Translations under genes and position numbers: made by a program
The notes under the pieces: generated by a model
What the model was told of the DNA's origin: nothing
The model's database searches: none
Seen by the model: the letters and a program-made list of their open reading frames with translations, nothing else
NCBI GenBank assembly: GCA_045576355.1
Contig: JAZNGG010000024.1
Span: forward strand, 1 to 64,000
Length of the DNA: 64,000 bases
Direction: 5' to 3'
DNA from: Liminaster sp045576355
Lineage (GTDB): Bacteria > Bacteroidota > Bacteroidia > Bacteroidales > UBA3663
Shown: positions 55,320 through 63,147 of the stretch, piece by piece
Layout of the letters: each line of letters starts with the position of its first letter
Position numbering within the stretch: the first letter of the stretch is position 1

Positions 55320-56048
55320 ATGTTTAAAAGATTATTTACCTCATTGTGTTTAGTTACACTTTGCTTACCCATGTTTGCACAGCAGGAAGAGGCCACTCAG
55401 CCCAAAGACTCCACACAGCAAGGAGAGTGCTACGAATTGACAAACCCCGGAGCCAGAGTGCTTTATTCGGATTATTATGGAGGAATGTTCCAATACTATT
55501 TTGAAAAAAGCGTAAAAGAAGTCAAAGAGGAAAATGGCACAAAAAGCGTCCAATACCATTGGAAAGGTCTTAATAAGAAAAAGAAACCCTCTAAATATTT
55601 TAAAGCATTTGGCTTGAGTGAAGGTTACATAACAACAATAAAATTCGAAAATGGAGCCTATTATATGACTTATGATTTCGGTTGGTCCTGTTTCCCGGGT
55701 GAACGCTCCGGATATCTTCTGAAAATTCCACAGAACCTCAAGGTTGGAGATACTTTGGAAGGTGGCACTCTAAAGTTTGTAAGCAAAGGAGGATTTGGCA
55801 ACACATTCAAAAACAATGAATTAAGCTGTGTAGATTTCAAGGTTGTAGATGAAGGAGAATTGGAAACTAAAGCAGGTAAAATACGTTGTTTAAAAATTAC
55901 AGGTAAAATTGTAGGAACTTGTAACAAGACGAAAATCAATTCAACAGAGACCTACTATATTGCTAAAAACATCGGCATTGTCAGACAAGAAACCTCTACC
56001 GGATGCACCTTTGAAGTCGTTGAAATAGACTATGGTGTAAAACCTTAA
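55320..56048 (+). CDS. Exported protein of unknown function
   Basis: A 242-aa protein with signal peptide (SLCLVTLCLPMFAQ) and a mixed, Lys-rich beta domain (YYGGMFQYYFEKSVKEV, GKIRCLKITGKIVGT). I recognise no family. It lies between the barrel-like protein and the FISUMP lipoprotein on the same strand, with a 9-bp hairpin in its leader. Confidence 0.75.
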   Translation: MFKRLFTSLCLVTLCLPMFAQQEEATQPKDSTQQGECYELTNPGARVLYSDYYGGMFQYYFEKSVKEVKEENGTKSVQYHWKGLNKKKKPSKYFKAFGLSEGYITTIKFENGAYYMTYDFGWSCFPGERSGYLLKIPQNLKVGDTLEGGTLKFVSKGGFGNTFKNNELSCVDFKVVDEGELETKAGKIRCLKITGKIVGTCNKTKINSTETYYIAKNIGIVRQETSTGCTFEVVEIDYGVKP

Positions 56049-56066
56049 TACAATTAAATCATTAAT

Positions 56067-56765
56067 ATGAAAACAGAATTTAAATATTTACAGAAGATTT
56101 TCTATCTACTGTTAGTGGGCATTTCCTTTTGTGCCGTACAGGCATGTAGTAGTGACGACGACGATGATGCCGGAAAAAGTGTTTTTGTCGATGGACATGA
56201 GGCTGTCGATTTAGGACTTTCTGTAAAATGGGCAACATGTAATGTCGGAGCCGATACACCAACTGAATATGGCAACTACTATGCTTGGGGAGAAACAGTT
56301 ACAAAGAGTAACTATGATTGGGAGACCTATAAGTGGTGTAAAGGAGACGATGAATCTTTGACCAAGTATTGTAATAGCATAGATGGGAAAAGCACACTCT
56401 CCGCATCCGATGATGTGGCAACAGTCAAATGGGGAGCAAAATGGCGCATGCCGAGTCAAAAAGAATGGGAAGAACTATTAGACAAATGTACGATTACTTG
56501 GACATCTCAAAACAGAGTATATGGTTGTTTGGTAGTAGGCCCTTCCGGAAAAAGCATCTTTTTGCCAGCATCTGGTCATTACATAGGCGAGCAACTTAGA
56601 AGCATTGATAGTTATGGAAGTTATTGGGCTTCTACGTTAGAAAGAAGTAACGAAACACAAGCTCGCACATTCTCTTTTAGTGATGGTGAAAGCTCTAACC
56701 TTGACGATGGCATTTATTGGGCTCTACGTTGTTTCGGATTACCCGTCCGCCCTGTAACCCAATAA
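56067..56765 (+). CDS. FISUMP-domain lipoprotein
   Basis: A 232-aa lipoprotein: lipobox VQACSS, an acidic linker (SDDDDDAGKS), then a Fibrobacter succinogenes major paralogous-like domain: VDLGLSVKWATCNVGADTP, YYAWGETVTKSNYDWETYKW, WRMPSQKEWEELLDKC and ALRCFGLPVRPV. The family is common on Bacteroidetes surfaces; its role is unknown. Signal peptide resembles that of the 154-aa lipoprotein at 53.7 kb. Confidence 0.88.
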   Translation: MKTEFKYLQKIFYLLLVGISFCAVQACSSDDDDDAGKSVFVDGHEAVDLGLSVKWATCNVGADTPTEYGNYYAWGETVTKSNYDWETYKWCKGDDESLTKYCNSIDGKSTLSASDDVATVKWGAKWRMPSQKEWEELLDKCTITWTSQNRVYGCLVVGPSGKSIFLPASGHYIGEQLRSIDSYGSYWASTLERSNETQARTFSFSDGESSNLDDGIYWALRCFGLPVRPVTQ

Positions 56766-56830
56766 AAGAATAATGTACCAACTGATCTGTTCACTCGAAA
56801 AAACGATTTAGAATAGTGATCAGAATCCAT

Positions 56831-56872
56831 ATAATAACGGTGTGTAAAGAGATTTTTACACACCGTTATTAT
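56831..56872 (+). terminator. 18-bp perfect palindrome after the FISUMP gene
   Basis: ATAATAACGGTGTGTAAA pairs perfectly with its complement, 6-nt loop, 66 bp after the stop. It lacks a U tail; probably a terminator of the stem-only type seen elsewhere in this window. Confidence 0.6.
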
Positions 56873-56939
56873 ATCTCAACACCACCCAACTCTTTAAACA
56901 AATTTTAAGACTTCGCAAAGTTTATCATTGTGAACCCTC

Positions 56940-56970
56940 TTGACATCGGCATTAAAAGTGATTATCTTTG
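56940..56970 (+). promoter_or_regulatory. Promoter of the sRNA candidate
   Basis: TTG at 56940-56942, 20 nt, TATCTTTG at 56963-56970; strong consensus. Confidence 0.75.
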
Positions 56971-56974
56971 CAGT

Positions 56975-57086
56975 AGTTATTGAGGCAATAGTCACATAAG
57001 ACACATAACAAACTTTATATAGACATCCCAAAAGCACGAGCGAGAGCAAGGAATTTACAGATTCTGCTCTCGCTCGTTATTTTTTT
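56975..57086 (+). ncRNA. Candidate small RNA, about 110 nt
   Basis: A consensus promoter (56940-56970) and a strong terminator, GAGCGAGAGCA/TGCTCTCGCTC (arms 57039-57048 and 57065-57075) plus TATTTTTTT, enclose about 110 nt with no ATG- or GTG-led frame. That layout is the signature of a free-standing sRNA. No similarity to 6S, SRP RNA, tmRNA or RNase P is recognised. Confidence 0.7.
57036..57086 (+). terminator. Terminator of the sRNA candidate
   Basis: ACGAGCGAGAGCA pairs with TGCTCTCGCTCGT across a 16-nt loop, then TATTTTTTT. Confidence 0.9.
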
Positions 57087-57114
57087 AAATAAGGGTAACA
57101 TTAGAGTCAGCGCA

Positions 57115-57326
57115 TGATGCAATGAGGGTACGCTCATGACACAACGAGGCTACGCTCATGACACAACGAGGCTACGCTCATGACACAACGAGGCTACGCT
57201 CATGATACAACGAGGCTACGCTCATGATACAACGAGGCTACGCTCATGATACAACGAGGCTGCGCTCATGACACAACGAGGCTACGCTCATGATGCAACG
57301 AGGGTACGTGCGTGATGCAACGAGGT
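57115..57326. repeat. 22-bp tandem repeat (VNTR), about 9.6 units
   Basis: Nine full units and one partial unit of a 22-bp motif around CACAACGAGGCTACGCTCA, head to tail. The period equals that of the ftsY-argF' VNTR, and the two units share about 12 of 22 positions when aligned at TGAC. Confidence 0.97.
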
Positions 57327-57336
57327 GTACTAAAAA

Positions 57337-57472
57337 AGTTGACAAGTTAAACTGAAATCCCTAAATAGGTTTACACTAATCTTTATTTATTACTATATGA
57401 GTTTACGCTAAAGATATTTATTCCTATATCAGTTTACGCTTGGCAAAGCATAATACGAAATAAGTTTACACT
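57337..57472. repeat. Helically phased array of (A/G)GTTTAC(A/G)CT, period 31-32 bp
   Basis: RGTTTACRCT occurs at 57368, 57400, 57431 and 57463, plus a degenerate copy at 57337: spacings 31, 32, 31 and 32 bp, which is three helical turns. The AT-rich spacers of the first two units are also alike. It lies between the second VNTR and the 3' end of the 806-aa gene. Confidence 0.8.
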
Positions 57473-57572
57473 CCACACATAACTATAGATGATTTCATCT
57501 TTTATCAGGTGTTAGCACTCCATTATTTGTCATGTAGAGATTACCTTCATCCATTAAAAAAACATAAACTTC

Positions 57573-59993
57573 TCACCGGATAATGTGTTCTATCCGGACC
57601 GGTCGTCCGCTGAACGTTACCCCCTCGATAAGGATATGGCGAGGCCCGGTATGATCACTATTGAAAAAGCCCAAGACGGCTTTGCCGGCCTTGTCCGTCT
57701 GAAACGATGGCTCCCAGTAGAGGGTCTTGCGCAGATCCGGCTCAAAGGCTTCACGAAGCTGTTGCTCAGTGTTATAGATGGGATGATAGAAATATTCGGG
57801 CAAGGTGTACCCAAAAGTGCGATGGGTCGTAAGACGGCGGTCGGCAATGCCATCGATCAATTTCGTTCCGGGCTTGACGATGACTGCCATAGCGGCCTTA
57901 CCGGTCATCGGCTCCAGTATGTTTTGCGTGTGATCGATCACCTCTATGCGCTCGATATCTCCGGAGCGTAGGCGCGAGAGGATGCCGATCGCCTGTTCAT
58001 AATCATACACCTCATCGGCAATAACGAAGGTCTCCAATTGCCCCCAGCCATTGGAAACCGGTGCCGAAGAGGCACGATCGGGGTTATAAGCCTCATCGAG
58101 GGGAGAGAGATAGAGCGACCACTCGTTTTCGATGAGCTGATTGATGAGATCAAGAGCGACATCATACTGATAGAGGTCGTAGTTGGCGTCAAGATAGTCG
58201 CTATGGTGACAACGCTCGGTCATGATGCCGCGGAACTTCGGGGCTTGACTTTTGCGAACGTTAACCACATCAATGTTGTCAAGCAGGCGCGTCCGCATAC
58301 CATCGCGACCGATCATCAGCTCCGTCTCTCCGTGTCCGGCAATGTATGACGAGAAATGTGCGGAAAATGGCTCCTCTGAACAAGGATCGGGGAATGTCGG
58401 CTTATCAAAGACATATTTAGGATGTTTGCCCGAGGAGAGAACCCTAAGATTGAGCAATGCTCCATCCGGATAATTCAAATCTCCGACAAAGAAAGTGCCA
58501 TCGTCAGCGACACGGGTCGTGCCATAGGAGTTGCCGGTCGTATCGACCACCGAGATAGCAATGTTCTTGTCAGCCTTTTTGAGGTAGAGCAAGCGACCAC
58601 TGATCCACTCTTTCTCCTCCAGGGGTGCGGTAAACTCCCGATCGGGAAGTTGCGAAAGAGTGTCAGTCTTAAACCGACACCAACCATGAGTCAGCATCAG
58701 CAAGTCAAGGCCCTGCAGACGCTCATCTGTCGGGACAAGATCTGAAAAATACCATGCCGGACGATGGACGTATCCACGCAGGTCACTCGTCATCAAGAGA
58801 TGGGTCTCCAAGTTATCTCGCAAGCTATCATAGGCACAATTGACATAGCCCATATCTGTTACGCTGATGCAGAAGTCACCCCGCAGTGGGTGTCCTGCGG
58901 CATCGTTTAGTGCCAAATTGAGGATCACAGGTTTACGGGCATCGCGAGGTTTCCATTCGGTGTCCAATGTATAATGAGTGCGTCGCAGAGGGTGACGATA
59001 AAACAAAAGACGGCGGCTCAAACCGATCCCCTCCGGAGAGGTCAAGACCAAATGGCTGATGCCATCACGACAGGCCAAAAGAGGAAGGACTCCGGAGTCT
59101 CCCACGGCAACTTGCTCCACTGCAACCAGCCGGGCACCACTATGGAGCAACAGACAGAGAGAGTCTGATGACAGATAGTCATCTGACGCCACGACACGAT
59201 AATGCAGTAAAGAATCGGCTGTCAAAACGTCGTGCAAAGCTACACCGGTTTCGGGCACGGGGAGAGTGAAGCTCTTGACGATCCCATCCACATCTGACGT
59301 ACACTCTGCCACCAATCCTGCCTCAGTCATCCACGAAGCAGGAAAGATAAAACTCCCCATGCCGTCATGGCTGCTGCTGAATGTGAGCAATGTGGATCCT
59401 GCAGCATTGCGGATAACTCCATCGACCTCCTCCGGCATTCCTGACGAAGAGACTGCTTTAAATGCTACCCGACAATCACGACCTCGCAGCAGTGTGCCTC
59501 CCTCCGGGAAAAACGACACATGATAGTCATGCACCACGGGCAGATCCTCAGGAGCTTCGGCTAAACGATTGACGATGGTCAGTTTGCGGCTAAAGAAATC
59601 TTCTGACGAAAAATTACGCATCCAACTCGTGTATGCCCGTAGGGTATATTCTCCCGTAGCCAACGAAGCGTCAAGCGGCAGATTGTGATGAAAACAAAGA
59701 CCCTCACGAAGCACCTTACGACGCATCACTACCTGGTCACTCCGGTTGAGCAACTCGACATAAATATAGTTGGTCTTGACGATATAGGAGTTGTTATCGG
59801 CATTGACAAGTGTCCCTCTGAACCACAAAGTATCACCCGCCTCATAATAGGGGCGATCAGTCGTCAGATAGAGTTTCTCTTGCAGAGTGGCTCGTTGATA
59901 CTGGAAATAAGGGGCGAGATCGACTCGTCCGGATGCATATAACCCGATCCCACCTACCCAGGCAGCGATCAAGCATAAAAAGATCTGGCGCAT
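57573..59993 (-). CDS. MG2-domain surface protein (806 aa)
   Basis: An 806-aa exported protein with signal peptide (ending GLYASG). It starts with a macroglobulin-type MG2 domain (KLYLTTDRPYYEAGDTLWFRGTLV) and has further beta domains of the same kind (DYHVSFFPEGGTLLRGRDCRVAFKA). The C-terminal half has GDIERIEVIDH, similar to the plug turn of TonB-dependent receptors and seen in a Bacteroidetes family of MG2/TonB-plug proteins. A role in peptide or protein uptake at the outer membrane is possible; none is proven. Isolated between repeats. Confidence 0.85.
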   Translation of the reverse strand: MRQIFLCLIAAWVGGIGLYASGRVDLAPYFQYQRATLQEKLYLTTDRPYYEAGDTLWFRGTLVNADNNSYIVKTNYIYVELLNRSDQVVMRRKVLREGLCFHHNLPLDASLATGEYTLRAYTSWMRNFSSEDFFSRKLTIVNRLAEAPEDLPVVHDYHVSFFPEGGTLLRGRDCRVAFKAVSSSGMPEEVDGVIRNAAGSTLLTFSSSHDGMGSFIFPASWMTEAGLVAECTSDVDGIVKSFTLPVPETGVALHDVLTADSLLHYRVVASDDYLSSDSLCLLLHSGARLVAVEQVAVGDSGVLPLLACRDGISHLVLTSPEGIGLSRRLLFYRHPLRRTHYTLDTEWKPRDARKPVILNLALNDAAGHPLRGDFCISVTDMGYVNCAYDSLRDNLETHLLMTSDLRGYVHRPAWYFSDLVPTDERLQGLDLLMLTHGWCRFKTDTLSQLPDREFTAPLEEKEWISGRLLYLKKADKNIAISVVDTTGNSYGTTRVADDGTFFVGDLNYPDGALLNLRVLSSGKHPKYVFDKPTFPDPCSEEPFSAHFSSYIAGHGETELMIGRDGMRTRLLDNIDVVNVRKSQAPKFRGIMTERCHHSDYLDANYDLYQYDVALDLINQLIENEWSLYLSPLDEAYNPDRASSAPVSNGWGQLETFVIADEVYDYEQAIGILSRLRSGDIERIEVIDHTQNILEPMTGKAAMAVIVKPGTKLIDGIADRRLTTHRTFGYTLPEYFYHPIYNTEQQLREAFEPDLRKTLYWEPSFQTDKAGKAVLGFFNSDHTGPRHILIEGVTFSGRPVRIEHIIR

Positions 59994-60020
59994 AATATTT
60001 AGATTATTTTCGTATGTTTT

Positions 60021-60178
60021 AGGGGCTGCGCCCCGCGATGGCTATGGCGATGGCGATGTTTTCACTTTTCAGTTTTCCTCTTTGCTCTTAGCACTTGGGG
60101 CAGAGCCCCCAAAAGCCAAAAGCCATTAGCCATTGCCATTAGCCATAGCGGGACTTCGTCCCCTAACCCCCTCATCCC
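60021..60178. repeat. GGCGATGGC-type repeat with embedded mini-hairpins (copy 3)
   Basis: Same family as 49.6 and 51.8 kb in the opposite orientation, with hairpins GGGGCTGCGCCCC, GGGGCAGAGCCCC and GGGACTTCGTCCC. It sits upstream of the 806-aa gene. A TTTTCAGTTTTCCTCTTTGC phrase is shared with copy 4. Confidence 0.8.
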
Positions 60179-60235
60179 GCGAAGCTCATGACCAACGGGA
60201 ATAACCATAATTCACACTAAAATATATTTTTATCC

Positions 60236-60350
60236 CACACAGAGCGCACAGAATTTCACAGAGCGCACATGCTCCGCAGTGCTTCCCTTCCGGATGGTAA
60301 ACGCAAGCGATAGCGTGCGTTTTTCTGTGAATTTCTGTGAATTCTGTGTG
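60236..60350. repeat. Extragenic inverted-repeat element (CACACAGAG type)
   Basis: CACACAGA with CACAG/CTGTG repeats on the left is answered by TCTGTGTG on the right; inside lies a hairpin ACGCAAGC/GCGTGCGT (one mismatch) followed by TTTT. The false frame over it (HTEFTEIHRKTH...) is of a kind often annotated by mistake in Bacteroidetes, which points to a dispersed repeat. Confidence 0.65.
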
Positions 60351-60358
60351 CAAAAAAC

Positions 60359-60525
60359 TATGGCTCATGGCGATGGCAATGGCTTTATGGGCTTCGCCCT
60401 GCGATGGCGATGGCTATGGCTCGTGGACTTCGTCCGCTATGGCGAGGGAGATGGTTTTGTTTTCATCTTTCATCTTTCACTTTTCAGTTTTCCTCTTTGC
60501 TCTTAGCACTTGGGACTTCGTCCCC
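60359..60525. repeat. GGCGATGGC-type repeat with embedded mini-hairpins (copy 4)
   Basis: Repeated GGCGATGGC/GGCTATGGC with hairpins GGGCTTCGCCC, GGACTTCGTCC and GGGACTTCGTCCC and the same T-rich phrase as copy 3. It ends at the folD stop. Confidence 0.8.
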
Positions 60526-60533
60526 TAAACCCC

Positions 60534-61412
60534 TCAACCCATACGGTTCTTTCCGGCACGGAGTGTATTTTTCATCAATGAGCAAATCGTCATTGGACCT
60601 ACTCCTCCAGGCACAGGCGTAATATAAGAACAGAGTGGAGCTACCTCGTCAAACTTCACATCACCTTTCAGACGGAAACCACTCTTGCGAGTAGCATCCG
60701 GGACACGTGTTGTCCCGACATCAATCACGACAGCACCGGGTTTCACCATATCGGCAGTGACAAACTCCGGTTGGCCAATGGCAGCGATCAGTATGTCAGC
60801 AGAGGCACAAATCTCCTTAAGGTTTTCTGATGCACTATGACAAACTGTCACGGTGGCATTACCCGGAGTGGTCTTCTGCAACATCAACTGCGCTACCGGC
60901 TTACCGACGATGTTACTTCTGCCCAGGACGACACAATGTTTGCCTCGCGTCTCAATGTGATAACGATCCAGTAGATCCATAATACCCATCGGTGTGGCAC
61001 TTATAAAACAAGGAAGACCAATGGAGAGCCGACCGACATTGATCGGGTGAAAACCATCGACATCCTTCCGATAATCGACTGCTTCGATAACTTTCTGCTC
61101 ATCGATATGCTTCGGCAATGGCAGCTGGACGATAAATCCATCGATCTCCGGATCCTTATTTAGCTGATCCACCCGGGCAAGCAACTCTGCCTCAGTCACA
61201 TCACTCTCCATGCGTATCAGAGTGGAAGTGAAGCCACACTCCTCACACGCTTTAACCTTGGCGGCAACATACGTCTCGCTACCACCATCATGACCGACAA
61301 GGATCGCCGCCAAGTGAGGCGCACGTTTCCCATCAGCCAACATTTGGCGCACCTCAGCCGCAATCTCCTGCTTAATGGCTGCAGCCGTCGCCTTTCCATC
61401 TATTAGTTGCAT
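60534..61412 (-). CDS. folD: Bifunctional methylenetetrahydrofolate dehydrogenase/cyclohydrolase
   Basis: A 292-aa enzyme interconverting 5,10-methylene-, methenyl- and 10-formyl-THF, feeding purine synthesis (purN is in the same window). Y48 and K52 in SETYVAAKVKACEECG are catalytic; QLPLPKHID and the Rossmann motif VVLGRSNIVGKPVAQL follow, then YITPVPGGVGPMT. It is 105 bp downstream of ffh on the same strand. Confidence 0.97.
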   Translation of the reverse strand: MQLIDGKATAAAIKQEIAAEVRQMLADGKRAPHLAAILVGHDGGSETYVAAKVKACEECGFTSTLIRMESDVTEAELLARVDQLNKDPEIDGFIVQLPLPKHIDEQKVIEAVDYRKDVDGFHPINVGRLSIGLPCFISATPMGIMDLLDRYHIETRGKHCVVLGRSNIVGKPVAQLMLQKTTPGNATVTVCHSASENLKEICASADILIAAIGQPEFVTADMVKPGAVVIDVGTTRVPDATRKSGFRLKGDVKFDEVAPLCSYITPVPGGVGPMTICSLMKNTLRAGKNRMG

Positions 61413-61517
61413 ATTACTATCAATACTTATAGTTTATAACTTAATGACTTACGCCCCAAACAGGGCATCAGATTATAAAAGCCACTTGGCGATCTGATGA
61501 CCTATCGGGGGATTATA

Positions 61518-62849
61518 TCAACGGCGGGGCATATTGCGCATGAATGCACGTGGATCCCGTTTTGCGTTGGTGAGCGTCTTCATCATCTTGCGCATCTCAT
61601 CAAACTGCTTGATCAAGCGATTGACCTCCACGATAGAGGTACCTGATCCTTTAGCGATGCGCTGACGACGGCTGGAATTGAGCAACTCGGGATGGTGACG
61701 CTCCTGAGGCGTCATAGAGTTAATGATGGCTTCAACGCCCTTAAAAGCATTATCGTCAATATCAAGATTTTTGATTGCCTTGCCCACACCGGGAATCATA
61801 GCTGCCAAGTCCTTAATATTACCCATTTTCTTGATCTGCTGAATCTGGTCGTAGAAGTCACAGAAATCGAATTGATTTTTGGCAATCTTCTTCTGGAGTT
61901 TACGAGCTTCCTCTTCGTCATATTGCTGCTGCGCACGTTCGACAAGGCTGACTACGTCACCCATGCCGAGGATACGGCCTGCCATACGTTCGGGATAGAA
62001 GACATCCAATGCCTCCATCTTTTCTCCTGTACCGACAAACTTGATCGGCTTATTGACCACCGTACGGATAGAAAGAGCCGCACCACCGCGGGTGTCGCCA
62101 TCAAGTTTGGTCAAAATAACACCGGTAAAGTCCAGACGATCATTAAATTCCTTAGCCGTATTGACAGCATCCTGACCGGTCATGGAGTCCACTACAAAAA
62201 GAATCTCTGTCGGAGAAACGGCATCCTTAATGTTCTTAATCTCACGCATCATCGCCTCATCTACTGCCAAACGACCGGCAGTATCTATGATGATCACGTC
62301 GTTACCATTGCGACGACCTTGGGCGATGGCATCCTGGGCTATACGGACAGGATCCTTAGTCTCACGATCTGTATAGATGGGACAACCGACATTGCCTGCC
62401 ACCACCTCAAGCTGGTCGATGGCAGCCGGACGATAGACGTCACATGCCACGAGCAACGGTTTCTTACCCTGCTTACTCTTTAACATCAATGCGAGTTTAC
62501 CACTATGAGTAGTCTTACCCGAACCCTGCAAACCTGCCATCAAGATAATGGTCGGATTAGGCTTCACATTAAGTTCGGAAGCCTCGCCACCCATAAGCTG
62601 AGCCAATTCGTCATGAACGATCTTGACCATCAACTGGCTTGGCTTCACCGCATTGAGTACATCCATACCCAATGCTTTCTGCTTCACACTGTCTGTAAAA
62701 CTTTTAGCCACCTTATAATTGACGTCAGCATCCAAAAGGGCACGACGCACATCCTTTAAAGTCTCGGCTACATTGATTTCGGTGATTTTTCCCTCACCTT
62801 TCAGAATCTTAAACGACCGCTCAAGGCGCTCACTCAGATTGTCAAACAT
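61518..62849 (-). CDS. ffh: Signal recognition particle protein Ffh
   Basis: A 443-aa SRP54 GTPase. N domain at 1-90, G domain with AGLQGSGKTTHSGKLAL, DTAGR and TKLDGDTRGG, then a Met-rich M domain (MGNIKDLAAMIPGVGKAIKN, MRKMMKTL) that binds signal peptides and SRP RNA. The partner FtsY is at 8.2-9.2 kb. It has a consensus promoter and folD is downstream. Confidence 0.98.
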   Translation of the reverse strand: MFDNLSERLERSFKILKGEGKITEINVAETLKDVRRALLDADVNYKVAKSFTDSVKQKALGMDVLNAVKPSQLMVKIVHDELAQLMGGEASELNVKPNPTIILMAGLQGSGKTTHSGKLALMLKSKQGKKPLLVACDVYRPAAIDQLEVVAGNVGCPIYTDRETKDPVRIAQDAIAQGRRNGNDVIIIDTAGRLAVDEAMMREIKNIKDAVSPTEILFVVDSMTGQDAVNTAKEFNDRLDFTGVILTKLDGDTRGGAALSIRTVVNKPIKFVGTGEKMEALDVFYPERMAGRILGMGDVVSLVERAQQQYDEEEARKLQKKIAKNQFDFCDFYDQIQQIKKMGNIKDLAAMIPGVGKAIKNLDIDDNAFKGVEAIINSMTPQERHHPELLNSSRRQRIAKGSGTSIVEVNRLIKQFDEMRKMMKTLTNAKRDPRAFMRNMPRR

Positions 62850-62905
62850 AATCTAAAATGCTATTTTTTAATTGTAAAAATAATCTTGACCGCAGCATTT
62901 GAGCG

Positions 62906-62937
62906 CAAAGATACACATTCTTTTTAACACCACCAAA
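62906..62937 (-). promoter_or_regulatory. ffh: Promoter of ffh-folD
   Basis: On the minus strand TTTG, 20 nt, TATCTTTG (-7 box 62906-62913), 57 bp before the ffh ATG. Confidence 0.8.
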
Positions 62938-63110
62938 ACCCGATCCGGAAGAAATCACCTCTACCCGACAGGGATAAAGACAGACCCCATAGTTATAATC
63001 GACCCATAAAACAAGATACAACCCTCTAAAATTCGGTCTGCAGGTCTATTTCAACGATTTCCATACCAAAGATTTGGAGTCTCTGCCACTTGTATTTCGG
63101 AAATAATCAC

Positions 63111-63118
63111 TATATTTG
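63111..63118 (+). promoter_or_regulatory. argS: -7 box upstream of argS
   Basis: TATATTTG 29 bp before the ATG, with TTG 18 nt upstream. The ffh-argS gap (298 bp) holds only these divergent promoters. Confidence 0.6.
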
Positions 63119-63147
63119 CAGCACATTTTAAAAGAAATCATATTCTT

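Noticed and set aside
57337..57472. Possible CRISPR array of 10-bp repeats with 21-bp spacers
   Set aside because: The conserved core is too short, the spacers are partly alike, and no cas gene is present.
60186..60368. 60-aa minus-strand ORF with HTEFTEIHRKTH
   Set aside because: It lies over an inverted-repeat element of a kind often misannotated as protein.
60279..60622. Plus-strand ORFs of 63-75 aa
   Set aside because: Low-complexity repeat translation over GGCGATGGC arrays.
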